64,000 nucleotides of DNA, taken from Warburgia ugandensis (lineage: Eukaryota > Streptophyta > Magnoliopsida > Canellales > Canellaceae). How positions within the stretch are numbered: the first letter of the stretch is position 1; each line of letters opens with the position of its first letter. Both the position numbers and the translations under genes were made by a program. Shown one piece after another: positions 1 to 11,837 of this stretch. The stretch covers positions 34,791,217 to 34,855,216 of the forward strand of contig CP141139.1 in NCBI GenBank assembly GCA_035236585.1. Reading direction: 5' to 3'. Under the pieces are notes generated by a model, which was not told the DNA's origin, did not search any database, and was given only the letters and a program-made list of their open reading frames with translations.

Positions 1-947
1 CTACTGTTCAAAGCCCCTTTATTTGGTTCTAATAGAATCTCTATAATACCATCCACGTTCTTTTGGGCTTTCCCCTTGCCCTTTTAGAACCTTCTACTTG
101 TATTGCCTCACTCCTTCTAACCGGTGTTGTTGTTGGTCTCCTTAGAACATGTCCAAACCATCTAATTCTAATCGCTCTCATCTTGTTACCTATTGGTGCT
201 ACCCCTAAATTTTCTCAAATATTTTCATTTCTAATTCTATCCTTTCTTGTCTTACCACTCGTCCGTCTCAACATCCTCATTTCTGCGACGCTCATCCTAT
301 GAGTATGATGTTCCTTAACTGCCCAACACTCTGATCCATAGAGCATGGTCGGCCTTATGGCCAACCTATAGAATTTTCCTTGTATTTTGAGTGGAACCCA
401 CTGATCACACAAAACTCCAGATGCACATCTCCATTTGTTTCAACCCGCTTGGATTCTGTGGGTAATCTCCCTCTCAATCTCTCCACTCTCATGAATCATT
501 GATCCTAAGTACCGAAAGTGGTCTTTTACGGGGACTTCTTGGTTATCAATCTTGACTTGTGTTCCACTCCTACTCTCCTTGCTAAAATTACATTCCATAT
601 ATTTTGCCTTCGTTTGACTAATTATAAATCCTTCAGATTCTAATGCTTCTCTCCATAACTCTAGCATTATGTTTACACCCTCCCTTGTCTCATCAAGTAA
701 GACTATATCATCTGCATATAGCATGCACCAGGGAATCTCCTTGTGCAGATGTTTTGTTAACTCATCCATAACCAATGTGAAAAGGTATGGGCTCAATGCT
801 GATCCTTGTTGCAATCTTACAGTGACAGGAAAATCACTCGTCATGCCACTAGTGGTCTTAACATTTGTTACCGCTCCCTCATACATATCTTTAATTATGT
901 CTATATACCCCTGAGAAACCCCTTTATCATTATACAACTTATTCATG
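1..947 (-). mobile_element. RTE-type LINE fragment, reverse transcriptase 3' half
   Basis: Non-LTR retrotransposon reverse transcriptase, which in the family copies the element RNA at the target site. On the minus strand an open stretch from 952 to 440 shows the RT palm: the catalytic YADD box lies at 718-707, preceded by a QGSALSPYLF motif (RT block 4-5) and followed by the 'thumb' region with FRYLGS. After a TGA at 439-437, where the family normally has Trp, the frame resumes (412-215) with the C-terminal MLYGSECWAVK and RIRNENI motifs and continues to about position 60 with a WFGHV motif. The 3' end lies beyond the window. The 5' edge at about 947 abuts gypsy RT sequence directly, as expected for a 5'-truncated LINE inserted into the gypsy element. 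It is non-functional: no endonuclease domain is present and stops are in frame. Confidence 0.85.
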
Positions 948-3530
948 TTCAAAACCAGTGATATCAGACTAGACAGTTATCCTCATTACCAAAAGTTTGA
1001 AATGAAGAAGTTAGTGGGCGAAATGCTCTCCAATTACATCATCAGGCACAGCGCCAGTCCCTTCTCTTCATCAGTACTGTGAGTGAAAAAGAAGGATGAA
1101 ACTTGGAGGTTTTGCATTGACTGTAGAGCTCTCAATGCAGCCACATTCAAGGGTAAGTTCCTTATTCCAACTATTGATGAAATTTTAGATGCATTGCATG
1201 GGGCACAATGGTTTTCAAAGCTGGACTCAAGAGCTGGCTATCATCAAATCATAATGGAAGCTGAAGACATTTGTAAAACTTCCTTTAGAATTCACCAAGG
1301 CCACTTTGGATTCCTGGTACTGCCTTTTGGTCTCACAAATGCACCTTCCACCTTCCAATCTGCTATAGATATTCTTTTTCAACCTTATTTGGAAAGTTTG
1401 TAGCAGTGTTCTTTGATGACATATTGGTATATAGTACTTCTCTTGAAAACTTCAAATAATTCTACAGTGCTTGAAAGACAATCAGTTCTCTGCTAAAGAA
1501 AGTCATGTTTCTTTTGCCAATAATCAGTGGTGTATCTTGGACATATTGTATCATCTGATGGGGTTAGACCAAATCACGAGAAGATTCAAACCATGGACTG
1601 GCCAACACCAAACTTTACAAAACACCTGGGAGGATTCTTGGGACTCACTGGCTACTGCAGGAAATTCATCAAAAGCTATGCCATGATTGCTTCTCCACTC
1701 ACTAATTTACTGAAAAAGGACGCTTTTCAATGGTCTGATGCTGCAAATACAGCTTTCTAACAACTCAAAATAACTATGGCTGAGGCTTTAGTAGTTGCAT
1801 TATGCAACTTTCAAGAACAATGTGGTAGAGACTGATGCATCCACCACAGGTATAGGAGCTGTATTGAGTCAATTGGACCATCTTATAGCCTGCTTCAGTG
1901 AGAAACTAGCTCCAAGGATGACTCATACCTCAGGCTAGGGAATTGCATGCCATCGCCCAAGCTGTGATCAAATGGAAACACTATCTATTTGGGAGATAGT
2001 TCATCACAAGAACTGATCATAACACCCTCAAAAGTTTACTTACTCATATGATCCAGAAACCTGAGCAACGACGTTAGCTCACCAAACTGCTAGGTTATGA
2101 TTACATAATTGAATACAGACCTGGCAAGTTAAGTATTGTAGCTGATGCTCTGTCAAGAAAGTACACTACAGATAATTATAGTATCTTTACAAATGATCCC
2201 AGTACACATGCAGTAGTTACATGCTCATAACACTATCTACTGTGACACTAAACATACTGGAAAAGCTCTGAGAACTCATCTTGTGAAGAACTTCTCCAGC
2301 TCTACCAGCATCTCAATGCAGGAGTAACAGCAGATCCAAATCTCTCAGTCAGAGATGGACTATTGACGCATAAAGGGAAGTTAAGGCTCTCTGCTGATTG
2401 CCCCCTTACAATTGAAGTAGTACATCGATATCACAGTTCCATCTTGGGTGGCTACTTGGATCACTGAAGACACTGAAATGAGCGGCATCCACGTTCTACT
2501 GGCCGGTTATGAGAGAGCATATTATGCAGTACATTGACCAATGTCTTACCAACCAGGAAGTCAAATACCTTACTTCCAAACCAGCAGGACTCCTGTGCAA
2601 AGCCTTCCAGTTCTTGAACAGCTTTGGCATGATTTGACAATGGATTTCTTCACCACTTACCCAATTCACATAGATGTGCTGCTATCCTAGTTTTAGTAGA
2701 TAGACCTCTAAGGCAGCTCACTTTGGAGGAATGCCAACAACCTTCACTGCTGCAACAATTTCTAAGCTCTTCATAGACATCGTTGTCAAATTTCATGGGT
2801 TTACAAGGTCCATTATTTCTGACTGAGATACTACATTCTCAGCAATTTTTGGAAAGAGTTGTTTACCTTGAGCGGAACACAGTTGAAGCACTGCACTGCC
2901 TATCGGCCACAAACTGAAGGGCAATCTGAAGTTGTGAATAGATGTTTGCAGCAGTACTTGAGGGCTTAGACACGTAACTTTGCTAAGGCTTGGCACAGTT
3001 ATCTATCTTGGGCTGAACTATGGTACAGTACATCATTCCATACCTCAGCTGGAATGACACCTTGTAAAGCTATGTATGGACAAGACCCATGCTTTCTTAT
3101 AAGCTATGTTCCAGGTTCCACTAATACGGCAGCAATGGAACAAAAGTTACAAGAAAGACTATACTGCAGCAACTGAAATACAATCTAAGGCAGGCACAAA
3201 AACACATGAAACAATCAGCTGATGCTCGTAGAAGGGATTCAGATTTTCAAGTAGCAGACTGGGTACTAGTCCAAGTCCATCCTAAAACAGCAGTCATTGG
3301 CAGGAAGGTTGAACTTCAAGCTTAGTGCTAAATACTTTGGGCCATGTAAAGTCTTGGAAAGAATTGGTTTGGCTTGTAGACTGGACTTCTCAATTTGGCT
3401 TGTAGACTGGACTTATGTGAGACTAGCAAGGTTCATCCATTATTCCATATCTCACTGTTGCAGAGGTTCTATGGATCTTTTGCAGATCAGCAGTTTACCC
3501 CACTACCAGAGCTAGACACTGAACATCATC
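948..3530 (+). pseudogene. Decayed Ty3/gypsy polyprotein (RT-RNase H-integrase)
   Basis: Remnant of a gypsy pol gene, probably a chromovirus. RT begins at about 975, and 1083-1403 keeps the [23 protein letters not shown] and [13 protein letters not shown] motifs. A frameshift near 1400 precedes the catalytic VFFDDILVYS block (about 1405-1435). Then come YLGHIVSSDGV and FLGLTGYCRKFI (1527-1760), and RNase H with ETDASTTGIGAVLSQ (about 1826) ending in ADALSRK near 2141-2161. Integrase traces include a YHSSILGG-like zinc region (about 2428), LTMDFF (about 2635) and FHPQT-like remains (about 2900). A C-terminal KYFGPCKVLERIG block lies at 3330-3365 and a KVHPLFHISLLQRF block at about 3430. Many frameshifts and stops are present. 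A 26-bp-period duplication at 3368-3414 interrupts the C-terminus. The 5' part (gag, protease, 5' LTR) is missing, cut off by the LINE. Confidence 0.85.
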
Positions 3531-4400
3531 AGATTTAACCACTAGCCTTTCTGGACACCAGAACTATAGAAGTCCAAGATCCACTACATGAGCAGGTAGT
3601 GGATGAACCTTGCTAGGGGCAAGTATTGGAGAGGGCAATGGCAGTCAATAACTACCTAAAGAGAATTCAGCTGGCCCTAGTATATTAGAAGTAGCAAATA
3701 AGTTGAGGAGAGCACTTAGAGTTGCTCAATTAAGGGCTGAGAATCAAGAGGGACAAGAAAACTGAGCAGGCAGAGGGCTGTGGCAACTGAAAACCAATCC
3801 AAGGAAGCTGATCAAAGAGCTCAAGGAGGAAGAAAACATCAGTTTAGCATCAAGTTCCAACAGATAACTACCAGTTAATTGTGGTACTTATTGCTAGTTA
3901 TAAATCTGTTAGGCAGCTGCAAGTTAGTTTGTCCAACTGTCATTATGGTCCTATAAAGTCTGATGTAAAGGAAGTTAAATGAGGATAACAGGATATATAT
4001 CGAGTAGTCTGAAAAAGTGACATGTCATCTAGGCAGTTGAAGCTGTTGGAAGCTAGAGCAGTTAAGAGTTAGTTGGCTGTTATAACTACGACAAGTTTAC
4101 TGCTGGCAGTGAAAGATCCAGCTATAAGAACCCTTGTAATCATTTCAAATCATCCACGAATATTATAAACATCTAGTTTAAGGAATGATTTCACTGGAAC
4201 TGTGGATTCCTATCTCAACTCTGCATCTCTCCCATGCTCCCATTCACCATTTTCTTCATCTTCACTGCTTGTCCTTGCTGATCTGCTTAACGTAGCTGAG
4301 ATATGCAAGATCTACATTCAGACCATCTTCATACTGCCTTTGGCATCCCAGTTCAGCTCTTAACCTACCTACAAGTGCCCTTTGATAGGTCAGTACCTAT
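3531..4400 (+). mobile_element. Likely 3' untranslated/LTR tail of the decayed gypsy element
   Basis: No coding is seen after the integrase C-terminus. A TATA-like ctataagaaccc at about 4121-4132, followed by a short leader-like stretch, resembles an LTR promoter and R region. No 5' LTR is available for comparison, so the LTR borders cannot be placed. Assignment to the element is by position only. Confidence 0.4.
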
Positions 4401-4890
4401 CACCATTACACTGTATTTCTATCATCAAACTATTTGTAATTAGGAGGTCATGTTTGTAACATTGTGGAGAATGAGTATGTTTTCCTTTGAGATTTAGAGG
4501 GGAATAGGTCCTTTGGGTGTGTTTCAAAGGATGGCTATTTTCATAATCAGTCTCTTACAATTCATCAAAACGAGGCTGTTCAATTTTATGCTTTATTCCA
4601 AAAACTGTTATTTGGATGGAGAGTTTGTTGATAATCAGTACCCACTGTATGATGACTACAAGCTTCATTTACCTCTTTCTCCCTCTAACTTCCAGGTCCT
4701 TTTTATTGAAGGATTCAGCTTTGTCCAGTTCATCTGAGTACTGTTTTCTGGTAATGTGGTTATGTTAATGGTGTAGGTCTTTGCATGGGTGCAGGAGAAA
4801 TAGCAGGAAAACAAACTATTGACCCATAGTTTTTGAACCAGTGGTACTTGGGAGGTGAATCACCTCAAATATAAGAATATCAGAACATAT
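4401..4890. other. Unassigned non-coding stretch
   Basis: No recognisable gene or repeat was found. A 74-codon open frame at 4513-4737 has no family resemblance and is judged to be chance. Confidence 0.4.
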
Positions 4891-4985
4891 AAAAGGGCAG
4901 CCCTGGTGCACGAAGCTCCCGCCTATGCGGGGTCCAGGAAAGGGGCGGACCACAAGGGTCTATAGTACGCAGCCTTCCTTACACT
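4891..4985 (-). mobile_element. Au SINE, 3' part, minus strand
   Basis: Reverse complement of the Au SINE 3' body: gggcagccctggtgcacgaa, then the cggggtcc/ggggcggaccacaaggg block and the tagtacgcagcctt block. The tRNA-like A and B boxes are absent, so this is a truncated copy. It lies about 75 bp from a plus-strand Au SINE, giving an inverted pair. Confidence 0.8.
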
Positions 4986-5059
4986 AAAAGATTGTAGAAA
5001 AGGACTACAAGATTTTAAAATTTGAAAAGAATAGTAGAATTATTTTCTCTTATTGAAGC

Positions 5060-5239
5060 GGAGCCTTGTTGCAACGGTAGAATTGTTGTCAGGTGACCTT
5101 GAGGTCACTTTTGTTCGAGGCGTGGAAACAGCCTATTGCAAAATGCAAGGTAAGGCTGCGTATTATAGACCCTTGTGGCCTGCCCTTTTCCCGGATCCTA
5201 CATACGGTGGAACTTCATGCACCGGGCTGCCCTTTTTTT
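5060..5239 (+). mobile_element. Au SINE, near full length
   Basis: tRNA-derived SINE. The A-box region ggagccttgttgcaacggta starts at 5060. The B-box region (aggtcact...gttcgaggcgtgg) lies at about 5100-5125. The tRNA-unrelated body follows (cagcctattgcaaaatgcaa, aaggctgcgt, acccttgtgg) and the copy ends in gggctgccc plus T-run at 5226-5239. The length of about 180 bp matches the family. No clear target-site duplication was seen. Confidence 0.88.
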
Positions 5240-5443
5240 GACGAGGGCAGGGAGGGTGTTCTTTTTAGTCGGCTTGAGACTTCTACCAGGTTGATGGTGG
5301 AATTTTACCACTAGGACTGTTGGTGCTTTCTAGAAGCAATATCAAGGGGTCTGATGGGTTTTTGTTAGTATAGGGGCACGCAGATGCATTGAGTTCATAA
5401 TTGGAGGAGGGGAAAAGTTCATTAGAGGATAGATGCTATGTGA

Positions 5444-5778
5444 CTATCATCATCATCAAGACTTTATCCCAATTAGGGGTCAGCCACATGAATCTTGTTC
5501 CTCCATTCCCCTCTATTAAGTATCATGGATTCATTTAGTCCCGAAGTTTTTAAATATTTTCTCACGACTTCTATCTACGTTCTTTTGGGCCTACCCCTTG
5601 CCTTTTTAGAACCTTCGACTTGCATTACCTCACTCCTAACTGGTGCCATTTTCTGTCTTCGTTGGACATGTCCAAACTATCTAAATCTAATCTCCCTCAT
5701 CTTGTTACCTATTGGTGCTATTCCTAAGTTTCCTCTAATGTTTTCATTCCTAATTCTATCCTTTATTGTCTTGGTCTT
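5444..5778 (-). mobile_element. RTE-type LINE, 5'-truncated 3' end
   Basis: On the minus strand the C-terminal LINE peptide (DRIRNENIRG, APIGNKMR, RWFGHVQRR, GSKRARGRPK-like) is followed by a short 3' UTR and a tail of TTG(ATG)n at 5459-5444. Such a trinucleotide tail instead of poly(A) is typical of RTE-clade LINEs. It is the same family as the copy at 1-947. The fragment is only about 335 bp and non-functional. Confidence 0.82.
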
Positions 5779-6607
5779 GGTTTGGCCTCTATTATTTATT
5801 AGTCATATGAGTTTGTTCAGTTCGAGTAATGGCTCTTTTCATGAATTAGATGTTGACACGTATCCTGAAATAAGAAGTTAGTGGTGGTTGTCTTATGCAC
5901 CTGTGCCTTTGTTTTACTAGAAGGCTTTCTTGGAATGCGTATCTATGTCCTTGCTTGTTATCTGACTATCTATGTCTAATAGATGCATAACTACCAATTG
6001 AAAAAAGAAGAAAAAGAAAGAAGAAGTTAGCCTAGATATAACATAACATATCCTATCTCGGTCGAACTATGACCGCCGGAATTTAGGATAATGTGTAGAT
6101 GGGTGGTTGTTGCAGTTTTCTTGTAAAATAATCCTTCATGTAAGAATCTTTCAGGTCAAGTTATGCATCATGTGCAGTCAAGGATGGTAATTTTTTTAGA
6201 GTGTGCTTCCTTGTATGTGGTCAGTGATTATTTGACTTTCTTATATCTGAATGAGGTAAGTCGAAGATCATGACATGTCCATTACAAAATCAGAGAAACT
6301 CTATGAAGTTCAAGATCAATTTCAGCATTAACCATTCTTCTCTCTTATAACTTTCCTGTGGAAAACCTTGTGATCTCCTTGGAGATGTTGTCATTCTTAG
6401 TACTCAATTTATCTTTCTTATATATTGTTTCTTATGATTGTGACATGGTTTTGCCAAGTACATGTAGACTTATTTACGTTGACTGCAGTAAATAGCATCT
6501 GCTATTTATAATGTCAGTCTAACCTGAGTAAAATTTTCATAGCTGCTTTAAATCTTTGATTTTTTTTTTTTCATTTTATATTGATCTCTCTTTGATTTGT
6601 TTCATAG
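5779..6607 (+). other. Sequence upstream of first visible HISN1 exon (probable intron)
   Basis: No exon was found for the HISN1 segment that should precede residue block GIADAI. The 3' border is a pyrimidine-rich tract (including a run of T at about 6560) ending in an AG at 6606-6607, consistent with an intron acceptor. If the gene is intact, this intron runs left through the transposon nest and exceeds 6.6 kb. Confidence 0.5.
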
Positions 6608-9600
6608 ATGGGCATAGCAGATGCTATTTTGGATCTTGTGAGTAGTGGAACAACTTTACGTGAAAATAATTTGAAGGAAATTGAAGGTGGGATTGTCTTG
6701 GAAAGCCAGGTATCCTTAGTTCTTACTAGCAATTCTCTGCCAAGCCATGCATTTAGATAGTATTTACTGTTACAAGTGTGTGGTTTGTACTAAAGTTGGC
6801 AGCTGCATTGTGCTTCTGATTTTGAATGTGTTACTCTATCATAAAGTGTGTTAAAAACCTTTTTTCTCAAAGCTTGCATTTTGTACAGGCTGTTCTTGTC
6901 GCAAGTAAGACGTCACTGATCCACAGCGAAGGTCTACTAGCTACAACACGTGAGATTCTTGAAAGACTAGAAGCACACTTGAGGGCCTCTGGTCAATTCA
7001 CGGTATAACCGATATTTCATTGCCTTTCTTTGATTGCAGCGAGTTGCCAAGTATCCTGAGGTTAGACTTTCTGGTGCAGGTGACTGCAAACATGAGAGGG
7101 ACCTGTGAAGAGGAAGTGGCCAAGAGAGTTCTAAGCCAGGCATCACTATCTGGGTTGCAAGTATGTTTCAGAAGGAAAATAATTATAATTAGTCCAAATG
7201 TCTGGGAGGAACCATTTATCCTGAAAATTCAATGAATAACTATAGTGCACTATGTATGCAAACTGTTAATACCTCAGGTTTATTCTTAAACAATGCTAGT
7301 TTAGGTGGATAAACTGGTACTCTGTTTTCTGTTTCCAGAGCTGATATCTCTGCTGTTTCTCTCCCACCGTCTTGACTTATAGTGTGTTGAATTTTGGCTT
7401 GAAGATGGCAGCCATTTACTTATGAAAAGTAAGAGCATTTGAAGGATGTAGAAGTCAGAAGTTTCCCTCTCCCTCTCTCTCATACACCCAGACAGATGTC
7501 CACTCTATCAAAGAAAAAGTTGTCAAAATCATGGATAACACTGCACTTTCTTCTCTCCCTTTTCTCATCAGTCACCATCTTCCCTCCTGCTTCACATAGC
7601 CCTTCACCTACGTCAGTAACCTATCAAACTCATATGGAACCTACTTATTGATATCTATTTTTCTCACATGTTGCAGGAAACACCAAAATGTCAAGTTCAA
7701 TTTTTGCAAGCACCTTCTTTCCATCTCTTTCTTGTTCACAACTCCAGTCCTAACTTCCTGCGGTTCAGCTCACCATTGCTAGGAGCTGGTAGGAAAAGAC
7801 ACATTATCTGGAGTATGACAATGAGAAGCCTGGTGATCATGTGACCCATTTGCCCCAAACAATCTCCATCTATTAGCAGGTGCCAGTTCTTGTACAAGGT
7901 TGTAAGACCAGCCGATGCCTCCTACTTCTTCCTTCTTCATTCCCCATGACTGACCCATTTGTAGCTGTAATTCTATGCCCCTTTCTGGAGCATCTCAAAA
8001 TGGCTCTGTAACTACTCTTGGAATCTTGTGCTTCTCTGCTTTTGCTCTCTTTTGGCGCATCAAAGTCCTGTATAGTAATCACATTTTGGTCTAATAAGCC
8101 AAATACATGATTTGGGGAAAAGCCCCTTTCTCAGCTTGAATTTGGGGAGTTAAAGTTGCAAGAGAAATCAACGCTTTTGATCATTTGCTGCTCTTGGCCT
8201 GTTGAGGCGAGGAGGTTCTTCTCAGGGTTTGCACCCATTGGCCATCGTGAGGTTAAACTAGGTTAGAGAAAACGGTTCCTTAGGAGGCCTGGAGGATAGC
8301 AAGTAATGGAAAATGAAAGAAGTTTTATTTTCCTTGCGGTTGCAGAGTCAGTTCCAAATAAATTATATTTTTGTTATCCTCTTGCTTTTCTAGCCTAGAG
8401 CCTCGTGCTCCAGAAGTTGAGAGCAAGCAATAGAAGTAAGGTGAAATAGGGAGGAAGGGAGGAGGAAGTGAAGGGAGGTGAATTCCGCCTTAACTGACTT
8501 TTTCTTCATTGTCTTTAAATGCTTTTGATCTTCAAAAAATAACCAGCATTACTGTTTACCTGCTGAAGTAACTGGTCATATGAGGGGGAGAGGAGGAAAG
8601 GGGGAATATGCGCTCCCTTTTCTTTTGAAATGATGCAAGTGATTTTATTTCAACAAGAATAGAATTATTTACCCAGAGAACATAAGATTGCTTTATTGTC
8701 TTTTCCTTATGTAGTTCTTCAAACTTCAACACTAATCTGTTAACCACAACCTTATGATGCTTCCAATTTTCAGGTGGATTATCTGTCTCATTCTGTTTTC
8801 TTGTAGTTCTTCTAAATACTTACAGGCGCTTGTTACTTTAAGTAATAAAGGGTATCACAAGAAAATGGTTCAAGATCAGGGATTCTTGGTCCGATAGCAG
8901 TTAATAGTAACCTGTTGGACTATCTACTTCCAATATTCTTAATTGGGGAGCTTACTTCAGCCTTATCTAGTTTATTAGCAGTTTATCTTTTGAAAATGCA
9001 ATATGATATTTGTATCTTGCTTCTGGTTAAAGTTATTTCGTGGTATCTTGCTGTCATTGTACGTAGAAACTAAATTCTTAGAACGATTCCTTTTCTCAGT
9101 TGGAAGTGCAATTATCCTTCATATTTCTAAGCAAAATCTTATTTCTCCTTCTCTTTGCTTCTTGTTATAAATCTGAGTTTCTAGATTTTCTTTAGCCAAC
9201 TGAGTCTTTTACATCTGTTGTGTTGGTTATTGTCTCAAAATTTAGGCTATGCCACAGATCTGAAAGTTCATTAGTATTACTTGCATTTTCTGAAGTTTCT
9301 GCACTAGTCTGCAGATTCTTTTACCTTTGAAGTGTTGTTCCAGTTGCTAACTTGTCAAATAAATATACAGGGACCCACCATAAGTAAGGTCTACTGCAAA
9401 CGTGATGGGCAGGTTGTACCGGACTATTTTGCAATTGTCATATGTGTGCCCAAAAAGGCACTCTATAAATCAGTTCAGCAGCTGCGAGCCGTGAGGACAC
9501 TTTGTCTCTACTCATCTCTATTTCTCCCTTTGTAGCTATTTCTTGTTTTTCTCTAGTTCATTTAACAACTTGAACGAGGACAAGCTTCAGAAAACCAGGT

Positions 9601-9921
9601 TTCAGAAATATAGGTTTCAAATGTGCCATCTTGCTGTAGCATTTACCTCTAGGGAACCTTGCAATTCCAAGATCTTCTGGAATTCTCTACGCGTTCTCAT
9701 TTTCAGGATATTTCGTCATCTTTGAATGTTTCTTTTAGCTTGTCAAATTCAACAGAAGTCCCTTGGAAACTGGGAGGTTTTAATATTTCCTCAATCAACC
9801 ATTCTGATATTCTTATCTCTTGCAGATTGGAGGCAGTGGAGTTTTGGTTTCTCCATTGACGTACATCTTTGATGAAGAGACTCCAAGATGGCGGGCTCTA
9901 CTTGCAAACCTTGGACTATGA
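6608..9921 (+). CDS. HISN1: ATP phosphoribosyltransferase, last five exons
   Basis: The enzyme joins ATP and PRPP to give phosphoribosyl-ATP, the committed and histidine-inhibited first step of histidine synthesis, in plastids. Exons read 6608-6709 (34 codons), 6889-7002 (38), 7080-7160 (27), 9371-9490 (40) and 9826-9921 (31 plus TGA). Every exon is a whole number of codons, every intron is GT...AG, and there are no stops or frameshifts. The first exon has the [14 protein letters not shown] motif (PRPP-loop region of the catalytic domain). The last four form the HisG C-terminal regulatory domain with [57 protein letters not shown] and the terminal NLGL. Only about 170 of roughly 400 residues are present. 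The catalytic N-terminus and transit peptide must lie left of the window or be lost. Intact exons favour a working gene, but a 3' fragment cannot be excluded. Confidence 0.93.
7161..9370 (+). other. Large HISN1 intron
   Basis: A 2.2-kb intron with donor caa|gtatgt at 7161 and acceptor atacag at 9370. It is T-rich, and I recognise no gene or transposon in it. It is unusually long beside the neighbouring introns (179, 77 and 335 bp). Confidence 0.75.
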
Positions 9922-10169
9922 TTTTTACAACTGTATCCTTCAGTGTTGTTCCAGGTCAAACTGTTTTGTAGAAGCAAGTGCTGCAGAGCATGTATTCAAC
10001 GGCTAAGTGATTATTAGTTAAATTAGGCTCGGAAAACATTTTGCAAGAAGTTATCAATTTGTAACATATTTGCAGGAAGTTTGTCATTTCTCATGAATAT
10101 AATGCTTTTACTGTCACAGTGAAAACAGATAGCATTGTAGCTTTCCTTTCTCAGCATGAGATGAGAAAA

Positions 10170-10213
<44 letters not shown>

Positions 10214-10860
10214 AATTGCTAAATGCTTTGACAATTAAAGGAGATGATAGTTTAGTTAAATAGTTGTGGCGTTCATTTTATTTCCTGCTTTAGGTTATCC
10301 ATAAGTTAATAATTGCAGATCAAGTTACATGAACTCCTGATGAGAAAGCAGCAGTGTTCTTTAAGACAATTGCATTGTTTCTGCTTCTGAATACTCGTGT
10401 TGTTGCATTGATTTTGATCATTATACTAAGTATCTGTCTTGCTGACCTTATATTCTGAATTTTGAAATCACCTTTCTGATATGGGGATTGTGGCTATGTT
10501 TGTTCTTGTGAGTATCTCTAATTCTTTCCATTGCAGTTTTTTCCTGGAGACTAGCAAAAATGTGTCTTTTGTTTAAGTTGAACAAACTTTAAGATCTTTA
10601 TGTTCCTGAATCATCATATGGACCCCTCTTCCATTTTCTCTTTGCTTTGGATCTTTTAGATTTGCCTTATCTTTTTACTAAGATGGATTCTGAAATCTGG
10701 TTTTTTTATTTTTTTATTTTATATGTATGAATTTTCAAACTGCCCCATCATATGGGGCGCTAGTTTCCAAGAACCAGTTAACAATAAGAGTTTGAACATT
10801 TGGAGCTTGAATGTTTTGAGTTACAACAATCACTAATTGCCATTTTAGGCATATTAAAAG
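9922..10860 (+). other. HISN1 3' flank with (TA)n microsatellite
   Basis: Probable 3' UTR followed by non-coding T-rich sequence. A pure (AT)n run of about 20 units lies at about 10171-10212. No convincing polyadenylation site could be chosen. Confidence 0.5.
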
Positions 10861-11014
10861 TTGTCGTCATGTGACCTTGAGGTCATGGGTTCAAGGCGTA
10901 GAAACAGCCTCTTGCAAAATGTAAGGTAAGGCTGTGTACTTTAGGCCCTTGTGGTCCGCCCCTTCCCTGGACCCTGCATAGGTAGGAGCTTCGTGCGCGG
11001 GGCTGCCCTTTTTT
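10861..11014 (+). mobile_element. Au SINE, 5'-truncated
   Basis: The match begins just before the B box (gtgaccttgaggtcatgggt), then ttcaaggcgtagaaacagcc, the cttgtggtccgccccttcc block, and ends in gggctgccc plus T-run. The A box and first roughly 30 bp are missing. Confidence 0.85.
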
Positions 11015-11643
11015 GAAAGCGCTGTCCCTTTAAACTGTTGCTCTGTTCTAAGATTTTCTAGAACCAATACTGGGGTGTGACCATCTCTTCGTTGATTTAC
11101 TCGACAATATTGTGTTAGCTCCAAGATTTGTAAGTGCTTAGATTATTCATTTCAGCTGCGTTTTTGTCAGATGCAACACAAGATTCCGATTCGAGTTTAG
11201 TGTGCGCCAGGTTATTTTGGACATTTGAATCGTTTGAGAATTGTCAACATTCATATTAGAGTTTAGTATGTGCTAGGTCATTTGGGGCAGTTGAATCTTT
11301 TAAGAATATCCACATTCATATTTGAGCTTAGTGTGTCATTTTGGACATTTGATTCTTTTGAGAATTATCAATAAAGTTATAGTGAACTGAAAATCTCCAG
11401 ACTGGGTAGCTGACTTCTGCAAAATTTTATTCCAATTGTAAAGACGTGGCATGGACACCAGACTCGGTTAGTGGTGTCAAACGATGTTTACCCACTTCAG
11501 AAAAGTGTGTCAACTGTGGTAGAGTCAGCTAGATTTCAAAGACCTTGTTCTCAAAAGATGAGGTCATAAGACTTTACAAGGGATGGTCGTAAGGCTTCCC
11601 TTAAAACATTTTATGTTAAGCAGTCTTAACAGGAGCATGAAAG

Positions 11644-11820
11644 GGAGCCTTGGTGCAATGGTAAAATTTGTTATCATGTGACCTTGAGGTCACAGGTTCA
11701 AGGCGTGGAATCAGTCTCTTGCAAAATGGAAGGTAAGGCTGTCTACTATAAGCCCTTGTGCTCCGCCCTTTTCCCAGACCCTGCATAGGTGGGAGTTTCG
11801 TGCACCTAGGCTGCCTTTTT
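11644..11820 (+). mobile_element. Au SINE, full length with imperfect target duplication
   Basis: Starts ggagccttggtgcaatggta (A box), B box aggttcaaggcgtgg at about 11694-11708, body with cagtctcttgcaaaatggaa, and 3' end ctgcctttttt-like. A 17-bp candidate target duplication flanks it, with three mismatches: agtcttaacaggagcat at 11622-11638 and agtcttaatgggaggat at 11821-11837. A few extra bases (gaaag) separate the left copy from the element. Confidence 0.88.
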
Positions 11821-11837
11821 AGTCTTAATGGGAGGAT

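Noticed and set aside
5495-5881. 128-codon plus-strand open frame
   Set aside because: It is the antisense of the RTE LINE 3' coding region.
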